Shown: positions 40,190 through 51,500 of the stretch, piece by piece
Numbering within the stretch: position 1 is the stretch's first letter
How the letters are laid out: each line of letters opens with the position of its first letter
Assembly (NCBI GenBank): GCA_032622095.1
Contig: CP136064.1
Span: 176,592,247 to 176,656,246, forward strand
From: Siphonodentalium dalli
Lineage: Eukaryota; Mollusca; Scaphopoda; Gadilida; Siphonodentaliidae
DNA length: 64,000 nt
Direction: 5' to 3'
The notes under the pieces: generated by a model
What the model was told of the DNA's origin: nothing
Seen by the model: only the letters and a program-made list of their open reading frames with translations
Database searches by the model: none
Program-made: the position numbers and the translations under genes

Positions 40190-40735
40190 GCACCTGAAAA
40201 AGAAAAAAACACATAGCGCCATGTCAGCGGTTTTGATTTGGTTGCAATGGCAATTTTAATTCCCTTGTCATTTATTAGTATATTTTCACACGCTAGGTGA
40301 CTGCCTCACGCTATTGAGTTTGGAATTTAATATATGCTCAAATAAAGTGGATATCAAAGGATATGAAATTCAATTGTATTCACTTCATAATTGAAGGCCT
40401 ACACTGAGAAAAATTAATGCTTTCTTTACTAAATACATGTACTCATAAGGAAATGTTCAGATAATAAGTTTAACAAACTACCATAGGTTATATATTGAAC
40501 TTATTATCTGAACATTTCCCACCAATGAATATGAATTATCATCCTGTCGTCTGCTTACATTTTTTTTATCGTCCCTCCAACTGAATAATATACCATTCCA
40601 ATGTATACTTTTTAAACTGAGTCAGAGAATCCGTTTAGTATAGGAAGGGTTAAATAATAGAAGTGTTATCTTGTGTATAACGTCATCAACTTATGGGGAA
40701 TGATGTCACACCATATATTCTAGTGCCAAGGCTAT
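40190..40735 (+). repeat. Dispersed repeat family G (copy 2, twice interrupted)
   Basis: Same blocks as 1,800-2,140. At 40,418-40,649 a TTAA-flanked family D element is inserted, after which the host repeat resumes as AATAATAGAAGTG. At 40,736 the pogo-like element begins. Confidence 0.72.
40418..40649. mobile_element. Family D element with TTAA TSD (copy 3)
   Basis: TTAA at 40,414-40,417 and 40,650-40,653. Tips TGCTTTCTTTACTAAA and, complemented, CCCTTCCTATACTAAACGG. The inner hairpin AAATGTTCAGATAATAAGTT pairs with AACTTATTATCTGAACATTT. The intact site is visible in the family G copy at 2,030 (GAGAAAATTGTGTTATAATA). Confidence 0.82.
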
Positions 40736-41915
40736 ACAGTGAAACCTCTCCAATCCGGACCCTCTACAATCCGAACCCCTCTCCATTCCGAACGAATTGT
40801 TCGGTCCCGAATTTACCCAAGTGCATTGTCACTAATTATTACCTCTGTAATCCGAAACCTCTGTACTCCGAATACCGGACAGCTTTATTAGTCCAAAAGT
40901 TAAGAAATACATTAATGTTTACCTCCAAAATCCGAATGCTTAAAGTGATGGAAGAGACCGAACGCAATCTGTTAAAAGGTAATGATGTGAACATTTCCTC
41001 TTTTGAGGTGACCTGTATGTGACCTCGATCACCATCAGTGAAACAGTTAGTTACAAACGGATGAAGTGTTCTTGGTACATTAATCAAATTTATTTACAAA
41101 TTAAAACGAATAAAATGCCTGAGAATAAAAAGATACTGCCGTATTTATATTTAATCTTATTCTAAATAAATTCCGAAAGCGATACCAGACAAACACGCGT
41201 GCACACAGGTAATGTACTTTCGTACTATTGAATAAGCGTACCAATTTAGTTATCGGTCTTTTGTATCGGCAAAGCTTTGAAACGGATTAAAACAACATGA
41301 CTGTGTCTAATTAGATAAGCCAAAACCAGAATTGGTTACTGCACTGCACCACCTTCAGATACATGCATATACAGATAGATACATGTTTGCTTATATCACA
41401 AACTGATTGAACAATGGTGACTTCACAGGTATTTAGAGCAGTGACAAGTTGTTTTTACATCAGCTATTGTGCTGGAATGGGTTTTTGTTTTTACAACAAT
41501 TGCCCAAACTAAACAATAATTCGCTAAAGTACAGGACGGTGGTTTATTGTTACCAGCACAGTTTTATTAAATAAACTTATCACAATTAATGAGCCGTCGG
41601 GAAAAAGATAGTTCAGATTTGAAATCTACCATCAACAACATTTCCAAAAACCGCGAATCACCGTAAAATGTATCGTTTCCGTGTTTCCTGATTTATCTAT
41701 ACAAATATTTATTTCTTATTATAACATATTTATCTATTGCAATTTATGTTCTATTTTGTAGTTTATTGAATAAAGTTTAAGTAATCAGTAATGAGGTGTT
41801 CGGGTCTCGATAGCTCTTACTGACGGCGGCAATATATTCCAATGGTTTTGCGATTTTCTGTAAACCGAACAGAAGGGCCTGTCCAAAGGGTGTTCGGTTT
41901 AGAGAGGTTTTACTG
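40736..41915. mobile_element. pogo/Tigger-like non-autonomous element, 1.18 kb
   Basis: Flanked by TA (40,734-40,735 and 41,916-41,917). Tips CAGTGAAACCTCTCCAATCC and, complemented, CAGTAAAACCTCTCTAAACC are inverted. The left subterminal zone repeats CCTCTRYAATCCGAAC-like words six or seven times to about 40,940. CAGTRAAACCTCT tips and a TA target are usual in pogo/Tigger elements. No transposase frame survives. Confidence 0.8.
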
Positions 41916-42208
41916 TATCTATTCAACCTAAAATAAATGCCTACTGACTGCAGTCACTGATGTTATGAATGATGATTCTATTTTTTAAATAATTAATTTT
42001 TTATATATATATATATTCGTTCGCCTAATTTCAATCTCTGCAAGGTTACAACTTTTAGGCTTGATTATGAGTTTCTTTAATATATGAGGAGCATATATTT
42101 ATAATATGAACCAGGTGTTTTTGAAAGGATGACAATTGTCTAAGTACATTGCAGTCAATTGAATTGATAGGATGGGGGACAAGTAATGAATGACATATTG
42201 GTTCTGAC

Positions 42209-42330
42209 CTGAAAGACATTTGCAGAATGAGATCCCCCCAGGAGGTGAATTTAGTGACTCTACTCCACACATCAGGCTAGTATCACTAAATTCATCTTCT
42301 GTGGCCTCATTCTGCTAGGCCTCATTTTCT
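42209..42330. mobile_element. Foldback MITE, family B (copy 3, worn)
   Basis: ACATTTGCAGAATGAGATCC and GTGAATTTAGTGACTCTACT pair with complements on the right ending GGCCTCATTCTGC. The outer tips are lost. Confidence 0.55.
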
Positions 42331-42399
42331 CTGGAAAGTACCTCTATTATCAAATTGACAAGCTTTTTGGTTTCTTTAGAAAGTTTCTTTTTCTTTTTA

Positions 42400-42585
42400 C
42401 ACTAATGCACTAATGAATCGACTCCATAACCACAGCAGAATTATGGGTAACTTTTCAGGATTTAGTCGGAAATATGGCCCGTGAGCTTTCTGATGAATGG
42501 CAACAAGCCATATTTCCAACTAAATCCTGAAAAGTTACCCATAATTCTGATGTGGTTATGGAGTCGATTAATTAGGGCATTACTG
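42400..42585. mobile_element. Foldback MITE, family A (copy 5)
   Basis: TA at 42,398-42,399 and 42,586-42,587. The arms ATCGACTCCATAACCACAGC and complement are joined by a centre near 42,476-42,490. 186 bp. Confidence 0.85.
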
Positions 42586-42609
42586 TAGTTCTCTTTTTTC
42601 CCCTAACTG

Positions 42610-42830
42610 GCAGATGACACAATGCATAATCGAGGTGCCCAATGGGTGCATATCACCATCTTCACCAGCTGGGAACTTAAATATGTGTCTTGGTCTCCCA
42701 TAGCAGATGGGGCCATGCAGAATGATGTTCCCAGATGGTGAATTTGGTGATGCTAGCCCGCTCACTAAATTCGCTCTCTCGAGACCTCATTCTGCAAATA
42801 TCCGGCATCTTATTTTCAGGCCTGAATTGG
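42610..42830. mobile_element. Foldback MITE, family B (copy 4, worn)
   Basis: GGTGAATTTGGTGATGCTAG and its diverged complement, then GACCTCATTCTGCAAATATC and a tip near CAGGCCTG (42,818). The left arm is heavily changed. Confidence 0.5.
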
Positions 42831-42839
42831 GTATTTTGA

Positions 42840-43390
42840 CAGCCTGACTAGTTCCTATCAGAATCTAGGTCAGTGTCTTTAAAAAGACGACGATAATCCT
42901 AACAGATGTATGTCTCTAGATTTATCCATTATATTTCATTTCTACAACGATGCGGCATTCCCAACATGATGTAATAAACCATTTCCAAATATGGAGTGCA
43001 TTCCTGGCATAGTAAATGTTTGTGAGAATCGTATTATTTAGAAATGGTTATAAACACAAGTTGCGAAAGAATAATCAGTCACGAATATCGTTGACTGATA
43101 AAAACTTGAAGATGATGTCTCCTATATTGCGATGAGTAAAATGAGTTATGGATATATCGCCTGTATTCAGTTTTCCAACAATAGTTGAGTTTGACAATGA
43201 ATTGGAAACTTGTCAACACGTCATTGACCTCTGATCTGTGAAGTGATCTGTTATGCCATAAATCAATGAAATCACGCATATGCTTCACCACTCTCCAACA
43301 AAATGGAGGGAATCCATCAATTCAGTAACTGATTATGACTGAGATATCCAGAGACGTAAATATTGTAAAATTTTTGTCGGCTTTTTATAG
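42840..43390. other. Intergenic, no recognised feature
   Basis: AT-rich; no exon matching the missing Kazal C-terminus was found here on the minus strand. Confidence 0.4.
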
Positions 43391-43394
43391 AGAC

Positions 43395-43585
43395 TGAATC
43401 TTGGTCTACCATATCAGGTGTACTCTAATGCCTTTGCCACCTTCTATGCTGTATGCACGATGAAGGGCCAGATGGTGAATTTGGTGATGCTAGCCTGCTG
43501 TGTGGTGTAGAACATCGCTAAATTCACCCTCTGGGGACATCATTCTACAAATGACAGACAAACTATTTGACAGCTTGGTTGGATT
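43395..43585. mobile_element. Foldback MITE, family B (copy 5, worn)
   Basis: GATGGTGAATTTGGTGATGC pairs with GCTAAATTCACCCTCTGGGG, followed by CATTCTACAAATGACAGACA. It lies immediately downstream of the Kazal exon donor on the minus strand. Confidence 0.6.
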
Positions 43586-43615
43586 TGTTGTTCAACTACA
43601 TGTATATATACTCAC

Positions 43616-43864
43616 ATGTTGATGTATGTGACATCATCAGATCCGCAGACAGGATCAAGTGTAAAACGACAGTGGAAATGCTCAACATCTTCGCAGAATA
43701 TCATGAACGCCAGTTGTTGTGCTGTGAGATGAGACTGAGTCGTCAGTGGTGGTGTCATGGTTTGAGTATGATGAATGGTCGATGCTGGTGTTGTGGAGGT
43801 TACATGTATACATGGAATTGTATGGAGGTGTGTATCGGTGCAGTGGTCTTGCTGGATATAACAC
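43616..43864 (-). CDS. Kazal-type inhibitor exon 3: end of domain 1, linker, start of domain 2
   Basis: Minus-strand exon bounded by the acceptor TTTCCTTTGTAG and donor GTGAGT; 249 nt, open throughout as one base plus 82 codons plus two bases. The first base completes Arg of the previous exon's split codon, giving Y-T-N-R-C, the conserved Kazal YxNxC. CYIQQDHCTDTHLHTIPC finishes domain 1 with the last three cysteines. A Thr/Ser/Pro/His-rich linker of about 38 residues follows. Domain 2 starts FCEDVEHFHCRFTLDPVCGS then DDVTYIN: C-x7-C-x7-C, the hallmark PVCGSD and TYxN. By the family rule (P1 is the second residue after the second Cys) P1 would be Phe, suggesting a chymotrypsin/subtilisin-like target. 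The exon breaks in the same phase and place as exon 2. The remaining half of domain 2 was not found. Confidence 0.8.
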
Positions 43865-43967
43865 CTACAAAGGAAATTTACTATATTGTGGTCAAGTCAC
43901 TTTAGAAGGAATTTTTTTCTCAGAAGTGTTCATATGCAAATCTCTTTATTGGAGAATAATTGATAAT

Positions 43968-44283
43968 GAAAATACATGTACATGTAACAATAAAGTTGAT
44001 ATAGTTTTACATGTTCATGATAGCTGTTTTACAGGCGTATATATGTACATGTACTCCTACTTGGTGTTTCCAACTAAACCCCTTGACCAGACCAAATTCT
44101 TTTTAGCTATTGGAAATTTTCCATGAAAATACATGTACATGTAACAATAAAGTTGATATAGTTTTACACGTACTTTTGATGATAGCTGTTTTACAGACGT
44201 GTACATGTACTCCTAATTGGAGTATTCAACTACACCCCTTGACCAGACCAAATTCTTTTAGCTATCCAACTATTGGAAATTTT
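43968..44283 (+). repeat. Tandem duplication, two units of about 156 bp
   Basis: GAAAATACATGTACATGTAA with AATAAAGTTGATATAGTTTT begins at 43,968 and again at 44,124. Both units end CTTGACCAGACCAAATTCTT and GCTATTGGAAATTTTCC-like. It lies in the Kazal gene intron. Confidence 0.8.
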
Positions 44284-44494
44284 CCAACTAGTTCCAAATA
44301 TATTTTTAATAAATTATAAATGTAGGATATAATGTGATGTTTTATCTGAAAAGCAACAAATTTCACATTAAATACTGGTAGGAAAACCATGAGACCAATT
44401 TCAACCTACTTCAACCTTCGCCTCTGCATGACTGTAATAATAAATATTTAACGGTTTCTCTTCATACTGGGAAATGGCACAAAATCCCCCCCTT

Positions 44495-44760
44495 CAGTCA
44501 AAATGTTCAATATTTGGAAAGTTCATGCCTGACACAACAGTAGTTGGAATTTCAAGACAAAAAGTAAGTTAAAATTGTTCTGATAGTTTGAATATTTAAT
44601 GTGAAATATGTTGTTTTCAGATCTAAAGTTGAGTATTTTCTTACTTTCGGTAAGATTTTTGGACTGAGATGGTTACCAATTGGAAATTTCCAATGATAGT
44701 GGGGTGTTAGGTTGGAAATTTCCAACAGTTGGAAAGTTTGGGGTAACAATTGGGAAACTA
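44495..44760 (+). repeat. Dispersed repeat family H (copy 2)
   Basis: Matches 13,335-13,660 in order: TGGAAAGTTCATGCCTGACA, CAACAGTAGTTGGAATTTC, then GGAAATTTCCAA palindromes. In the Kazal gene intron. Confidence 0.55.
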
Positions 44761-44949
44761 CATCCCAATGGTGTGAAAACGGATTTTTTTCGGACTGCTT
44801 TTTGGTCTGCTTCAAGGGGGTGGGGTACTGTTGGAAATTCCAATGTGGACATCCCCCGCCTCCACCCCCACGGAGACCCTCCAGCCACGTCCCTGCATAC
44901 ATGGTGGGTCTTGATTCAAGAGTTGCATGACATCAGAGAAAATACAGAC

Positions 44950-45076
44950 CTGTTTGTATAGACTTTGCCATTGCTTCCACAGACAGTGTCTGTTGGATAT
45001 AAAGAACAATCCTGCTGCGATATCAGCACACAGAAATAGGATACTGAGATCTGTCTCTTGGCCTTTTCTGTCAGGT
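44950..45076 (-). CDS. Kazal-type inhibitor exon 2: first Kazal domain
   Basis: Minus-strand exon between the strong acceptor GTCTCCTTTTGCAG and donor GTCTGT; 127 nt, two bases plus 41 codons plus two. The translation LTEKAKRQISVSYFCVLISQ then QDCSLYPTDTVCGSNGKVYT-N gives C-x7-C-x8-C and the Kazal core VCGSNGKVYTN. It ends with AG, which joins G of exon 3 to make Arg before the fourth Cys, so the intron splits the domain between N and C exactly as the next intron splits domain 2. Domain 1 (exons 2 and 3) has all six cysteines. P1 would be Leu. The product is expected to be a secreted protease inhibitor (defence, shell or extracellular matrix roles are known for mollusc Kazal proteins). A reading frame running past the donor to 44,916 is not coding. 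Confidence 0.78.
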
Positions 45077-45368
45077 CTGCAAAAGGAGACGATTGTTTCT
45101 CAACAACGCAAACGTTGAAACCACCCCTGGTCAAGTGGTCCTGCTAATCTGATATGATGGTGGGTCCTGTTTAATTGCTATGGTGTTGGTAGGCCAAACT
45201 GGTGCTGTTAAGAAAATGTGCCATTATTTTTATAAAGTTGTCATTTTCACAGTGTTGGACTTATGACTTATCAAAGAATAGCCAGTGTTTGTATGAAATA
45301 TTCTAGAAACGATATCCTTCAGATATATCAACAATGGCTGCACTGATGCGTGCAAAATGACAGAAATA

Positions 45369-45585
45369 CAGTAATGCTCTAATTAATCGACTCCTTAACC
45401 ACAGCAGAATTATGGGTAACTTTTCAGGATTTAGTTGGAAATATGGCTTGTTGCCATTCATAGGAAAGCTCTCGACGAGAGCTTTCCGATGAATGGCAAA
45501 AAGCCATATTTCCGACTAAATCCTGAAAAGTTACCCATAATTCTGCTGTGGTTAATTAAGGAGTCGATTAATTAGAGCATTACTG
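45369..45585. mobile_element. Foldback MITE, family A (copy 6, most complete)
   Basis: 217 bp, TA at 45,367-45,368 and 45,586-45,587. Tips CAGTAATGCTCTAATTAATC and complement; arms continue CTTAACCACAGCAGAATTAT, GATTTAGTTGGAAATATGG and meet at CTCTCGACGAGAG. The right arm has an extra AATTA. It lies between the Kazal gene's candidate exon 1 and exon 2. Confidence 0.9.
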
Positions 45586-45767
45586 TAACCAGCTTGATTA
45601 TGGTCGGTTTGCAATTTTCAACCAATACAGATATTATTCTAATATTTTATAGCATAATTATATGTTTTTGAATTTGAATGTTTTATACATATAATGGCTC
45701 GATTTAATTGATACTTTTTCTTAACAGATCGGTTACCGCTACCCGCATCATTGCAGTTTAGCTACAC

Positions 45768-45801
45768 CCACCAACATCATAGCAATACTTAGCAGCACCA
45801 T
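45768..45801 (-). CDS. Candidate first coding exon of the Kazal gene
   Basis: Minus-strand ATG at 45,801 opens MVLLSIAMMLV, a hydrophobic run fit for a signal peptide start, and one further base before GTGTAG at 45,767. The one-base overhang joins the two bases at the start of exon 2 to make Asp, so the phase fits (LV-D-LTEK). The hydrophobic stretch is short for a signal peptide and the donor is not strong; the true start could instead lie further upstream. Confidence 0.3.
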
Positions 45802-45984
45802 TTGACCAGGTATGGAAACGAGCAGGCTCAGAAGGCCTGATACTTTGTAGGTGACAATGCCATGATTCTGGCGGGAAAATGAGCTATTGGTATCTTCGAT
45901 TCGATGCGGGATTTCCTGTCCGAAAATCACCAGATATCGTGTCTATCGTATACAAAATTTGAATGAGAGGCCGTGTAATCTGTT

Positions 45985-47670
45985 CCATCTCAAAAACTCT
46001 TCGTATCACATAGCCATCGCGAAAATCCACAAAATCATCATCATTCGTATCGTATCACACAGCCATCGCGATAATCCACAAAATCACCATTATTCGTATG
46101 ACAGCCATCGCGAAAATCCACAAAATACCATCATTTGTATGACATGGCCATCGCGGAAATCCACAAAATCACCATCATTCGTATCACATGGCCATCACGA
46201 AAATAATCACAATACCATCAATCGTATCACATATAACCATCGCGGAAATCCACAAAATCACCATCATTCGTATAACATATAACCATCACGAAAATCCACA
46301 AAATCACCATCATTCGTATAATATAGCCATCCCGAAAATCATCACAATCACCATCATTCGTATGACATAGCCATCGCAAGAATCCACAAAATCACCATCA
46401 TTTGTATGACATAGCCATCGCGAAAATCATCACAATCACCATCAATCGTATCACATAGTCATCCCGAAAATCATCACAATCACCATAATTCGCATGACAT
46501 AGCCATCCCGAAAATCATCACAATCACCATCATTCGTATGACATAGCCATCCCGAAAATCCACAAAATCACCATCATTCGTATCACATGGCCATCGCGAA
46601 AATTCACACAATCACCATCATTCGTATCACATGGTCAATCCAAAAACCCTCACAATCATCACCATTCGTATGACATAGCCATCGCGAAAATAATCACAAT
46701 CACCATCATTCGTATGACATGGCCATCGCGAAAATAATCACAATCATCACCATTCGTATGACATGGCCATCTCGAAAATCATCACAATCACCATCACTCG
46801 TATCACATAGTCATCCCGAAAATCATCACAATCACCATCATTCGTATCACATGGTCATCGCGAAAATCATCACAATCACCATCATTCGTATCACATGGCC
46901 ATCGCGAAAATCATCACAATGACCATCATTCGTATCACATGGTCATCGCGAAAATCATCACAATCACCATCATTCGTATCACATAGTCATCGCGAAAATC
47001 ATCACAATCACCACCATTCGTATCACATGGTCATCGCGAAAATCATCACAATCACCATCATTCGTATCACATAGTCATCGCGAAAATCATCACAATGACC
47101 ATCATTCGTATCACATGGTCATCGCGAAAATCATCACAATCACAATCATTCGTATCACATAGTCATCGCGAAAATCATCACAATCACCATCATTCGTATC
47201 ACATAGCCATCCCGAAAATCATCACAATCACCATCATTCGTATCACATGGCCATCGCGAAAATCATCACAATCACCATCATTCGTATCACATGGTCATCG
47301 CGAAAATCATCACAATCGCCATCAATCGTATCACATGGCCATCCCGAAAACCTTCACAATCACCACCATTCGTATGACATAGCCATCCCGAAAATCATCA
47401 CAATCACCATCATTCGTATCACATGGCCATCCCGAAAACCTTCACAATCACCATCATTCGTATGACATGGCCATCGCGAAAATCATCACAATCACCATCA
47501 TTCGTATGACATAGCCATCGCGAAAATCATCACAATCACCATCATTCGTATCACATAGCCATCCCGAAAATCCACAAAATCACCATAATTCGTATGACAT
47601 GGCCATCGCGAAAATCATCACAATCACCATCATTCGTATGACATAGCCATCACAAAAATCCACAAAATTA
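45985..47670 (+). repeat. 44-bp minisatellite, about 38 units
   Basis: The unit contains CATCGCGAAAATCATCACAA, TCACCATCATTCGTAT and CACATGGC. The period is 44 bp (for example ACAT at 46,981 and 47,025). Variants swap CATCACAA for CCACAAAA, GCG for CCC and GAC for CAC, and are mixed along the array; the edges are more diverged. The frames it yields (HRENHHNHHHSYHI-like) are repeat artefacts. Confidence 0.92.
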
Positions 47671-47679
47671 GGTATATTA

Positions 47680-48165
47680 TGAAAACTAGTAATACGCAGC
47701 ATATGATAACAATTTTAAACGTACTCAATCAAGACGGTCCCCATATCACCAAGATACAACAACAACAACAACATTTCTTCAAAATACGCTTTAGTTATCA
47801 GAATCGATTCATTGCAACAAAATAATGCTAACCAATGTCCACTATGGTATCAAATTTCCCAAAACGTGTTATTTGTCAACATTTTGTTTAACGAAATATG
47901 GCGGTATTATCACTTGAATATCACGGAATTTGGCCGTATTACCACTTGATTTTGAGTTATCGAACTTCATCCGAAATTTTGTTCGAGACCGTCCGTTTGA
48001 CAACGTTTTTCTGGGCCACAAATAATTGCACATCTCGAGAAATGACAAACTTTAAAAATCGATATATAATCACTCTGAGCTTTGATGGGTGGGTTCCTCG
48101 ACTCGGATCAAATCTTTTTTTACCCACGAAGCCAAAGCAATACTAATTTGGAGCGTTAATTCGCA
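47680..48165. other. Intergenic, no recognised feature
   Basis: AT-rich, with a short CAACAA repeat near 47,757-47,771. Confidence 0.4.
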
Positions 48166-48169
48166 TAAT

Positions 48170-48565
48170 GCATCTTTAAAGATATATTATGTGTTTGTTC
48201 GGGTGCGAATAACCCGATAAGTTATTATCAAGGCGCTATGCCAACTGGAGGAATGTACCACCATCTACTAACATCGCCGAAAATCTTAAGCAAATCGACC
48301 GTACCATGCACTTAGTAGAAAACATCGTATGAACTACACTCAAATGTAAATATTTACTATTTGATTCGGGACGCATCTATCGGCATTAAACTAACGAAAA
48401 TGATTTCGCCATCGAAAGTCACTGCATTTAATTAATATATAAGAATGACGGTGTGTGTTGTCAATTTGGATATAATATTTGTAAAAATGACTACTTTGAA
48501 CAAGATTATTTCCATTTATATTTGATCACCCTTCCGGAGTGTTTCATATCAAATTTAAGCTCATA
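48170..48565 (+). repeat. Diverged single copy of the 485-bp satellite monomer
   Basis: Collinear with the satellite at 52.6-59.0 kb: GATATATTATG, TTCGGGTGCGA, TAAGTTA, TCTACTAACATC, GTAAATATTTAC, ATGATTTCGCCATCGA, TATATAAGAATGACG, GATTATT and CGGAGTGTTTCA appear in the same order and spacing, with roughly a quarter of bases changed. Confidence 0.85.
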
Positions 48566-51500
48566 ATCGAGAACGCTTTTGGACACCGGAAGCGTTCGCG
48601 ATCATTGGAATTTTCGCAAGGCTGACCAACATTCAAAACGTGTTAAAACGCCTAATTGGATAGTCGATATCTGGTTATCACAACCTCCTATTATAATGAC
48701 CTGATGGGTCAGATATAATTATTTTCTTGTATAGAAAACGTACATATGTTGGTTTTATAGTGTCAGGTCGAACGTGGAATCTTTAAAGCGGGCAGTTGCA
48801 TTCCTACACACATTAGCGAGGGCATTCTTTTGAATTCTTGGAATTTATGGAATGTCATACTGGCATATGAATGCTACGGGCGGCGTTCTCGATGGGTACA
48901 GCTGAACATTTTTACAAACGTTATTCAATTTGACCATTACTACCAAGAAGAATATAAACAAAATAGAAAGAATTTATTCCAATTGCCATTATCAATAATC
49001 ACGTTAAAAGCATTTCTGGTAACTTGCAACAACACTAGCTCTAAAATACAGATAAAGATGATTATAAGGTCAAATGCGGCGCGCCGCTTATTTCCTCATT
49101 AAAGAACCCGAATGGGTATCCCGAGAAGCATACATGTTTTAGATGATATTATGCAGATATGGTATCATTCGCACAATTTGTTATTTTATCAGCGATGTTT
49201 CATTAATTTAGTCATATATTAAGCTGTCAATCCACGGACAACTATATAACAAATGGTTGTCACACATTTAGCCATTATGTCTATTTATTGATAACCTAAA
49301 TTTCTTGATTACTTTCCGCTACAGCCTGTCAACAAATTAACGCAGAAATCGACAGCAGCATCCAGTGATGTGACCACGCCTATACCGCGTGCCTAATATG
49401 TTCATAGAAAATATTCGATACGTTCTACGATTTAAAAGGTAATTTCGATGTTGCATCAGAATTCCTTCAGGTATGACTGCTCTACCAAAAAATGTCCTAA
49501 CGCTCAGTGCATGCACACTGACCTAGATAAATCGACAAGACTCGTGCTAACATTTGCAAGGAAATGAAACTAACAACAGCCGAAATACACCAAGAACACA
49601 TGGAACGCAATTGCGTGATCACTTGCCGCTATATATAGGGACACGACGAATTGGTGACGCCACTTGATCAATAAATAATTAGAGACCCGATTGACAGCGT
49701 TTCTGGTTTCAAGTTTATGTTATGTATGATTTTCGTCCGAGAGTTTTTTTCCGCTCGTTTTACTTCTACATTCTACTTATGGTGATTCTCCAGCGAATGA
49801 CGGATTAAATTATAAGAAGTATATAACTCGTGTTTAGATTATTAGGTTTTGAATTTGTCTTAAATGTTTTGGTTGTAACTGCAAAATAGACACCGAAGCC
49901 ACGACAAATAGTTTTCGCGGCTGGCTCAACCAATTTCGTGGCTGGTTAGCTAGCTAAGCCGGCTCAATCGCGACGTTCGTGGCTGACGAAATATGGCGGC
50001 TCAGCCGGCTGAGATGTTATCATTCAGCGTATTTTCGTTTCCGAAATGTTCCTAATCCCCGGTCATAGACCCCGTTTGTTTTAGCGTTTGTGGTGAACCC
50101 GTATAGAATTCCAGACCACACGTAATCTTTTGATGTTGGGCTTTTCCATTATGGCGAAAATACACGAAGGACTGGCATGGATATATTATGTAGTTTCCCA
50201 TCTAATCGGTATACGTTACATTGGGACGTCTGTCGACTTCAGACTGCTATCATCACTGGCATCTTGCGATATATGCATGCATCATTGAATGATGAACCCG
50301 ATAGTAATGATATTTAATATTTCAAACTATTTTCTATTCTTATGTGTATACATGTATATTGACAAATGCCAGCGATGTCTGAGACTGGGTCGTGTCGATA
50401 TAAACAATTTATATTTTAACCCTTTCAATACCGAATGGATGCGCCCATTCAGTTATATGAAAGCATGCATTGGGATAGTCTATTCCACATTAGGGGCCCG
50501 GTGTTCTGATAATATAACAACCATGCCATGTCCATGCGAGTATGCCAATATTAGGCAATGCGGTTTAGTTCTTTGAGATTCACAGTACAGTTGTATAAGC
50601 CCATGCACACGGCTCAGCCATTTTACAATTCCGGCGGCGGAGATTTTTTAAATATGGCTGGCGTTAGAGATAGTATGGCTGGCGGCGGCTTGTGGTCAAT
50701 ATGGCTGGCGGCGGCGGCGTGCGATGGCGGCTTCGGGCTCTACTGCAAAACTTTAATCGAAACAAGAGTTATTTCTTAAATAACTTTCTATTTCTGACAT
50801 GATATGTGCAAATTAACATTGCGAACGCCTTGGAGAAAATACATCGTTGAAATTAATAAATAAGACTGTAAGTATATATTATTATTATAATCATATATTA
50901 TTATTTCAGCCAACCTTGGCTGTTTATTTCACAGGAGTTTCTGGGATAACCTGTGTGTCGGCTCAGAACATGCGTGCCAATTGAGGAGAACACGCGAAGG
51001 ATTTGTGTAAATGTTAGCCCAAACGACATTTCGAAGTAACGACTGCTTTGTTGTTTATTTCGAGGAATAATACCGCATCATATGAATTCAGCCCAAATAT
51101 ATTGACAGGTGTCAAGGGTCAAACTCAAAACTGAGCAATAAAAAACTAATATTAATAAATACCGAGTATATTTAATTTAACGCCAATGGGTCGTTTATGT
51201 GCGTTCAAGAGTGTATTTATGCCTAAAGCAAAGTGAAATAACGATCTTAAAATGAATTGGCCGGTATATTGTATTAGTTATCAGGGTTACCAGGGTCGTA
51301 GTTGTATAAATTACAATATATTTTTATGCTAAGATAATTGCGTGGTAATTTGTTTGCAATGGATTGATCGGTATTCAGGTCCCATATATGGAAATTCCAA
51401 ATATGGAAAGTGACGTGCGCAAAACAGCTGCATCTGGGTCAGATATATTTATAGCGAAGAAATGTTGTCAAATTGCACGTCTGAATACGCGTCTTATTCT

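Noticed and set aside
42000-42053. Fourth Kazal exon (CNLAEIEIRRTN)
   Set aside because: Phase fits but the fifth and sixth cysteines are missing and it runs into a TA microsatellite; kept only as a weak candidate.
43567-43905. 112-codon plus-strand Cys/Trp-rich frame
   Set aside because: It is the opposite strand of the Kazal exon, begins at TTG, and carries no domain of its own.
45985-47670. CRISPR-like regular array
   Set aside because: Units are contiguous 44-bp copies without unique spacers, in an animal genome; it is a minisatellite.
48830-49102. 90-codon frame
   Set aside because: No recognised motif, no splice context, ordinary AT-rich composition.
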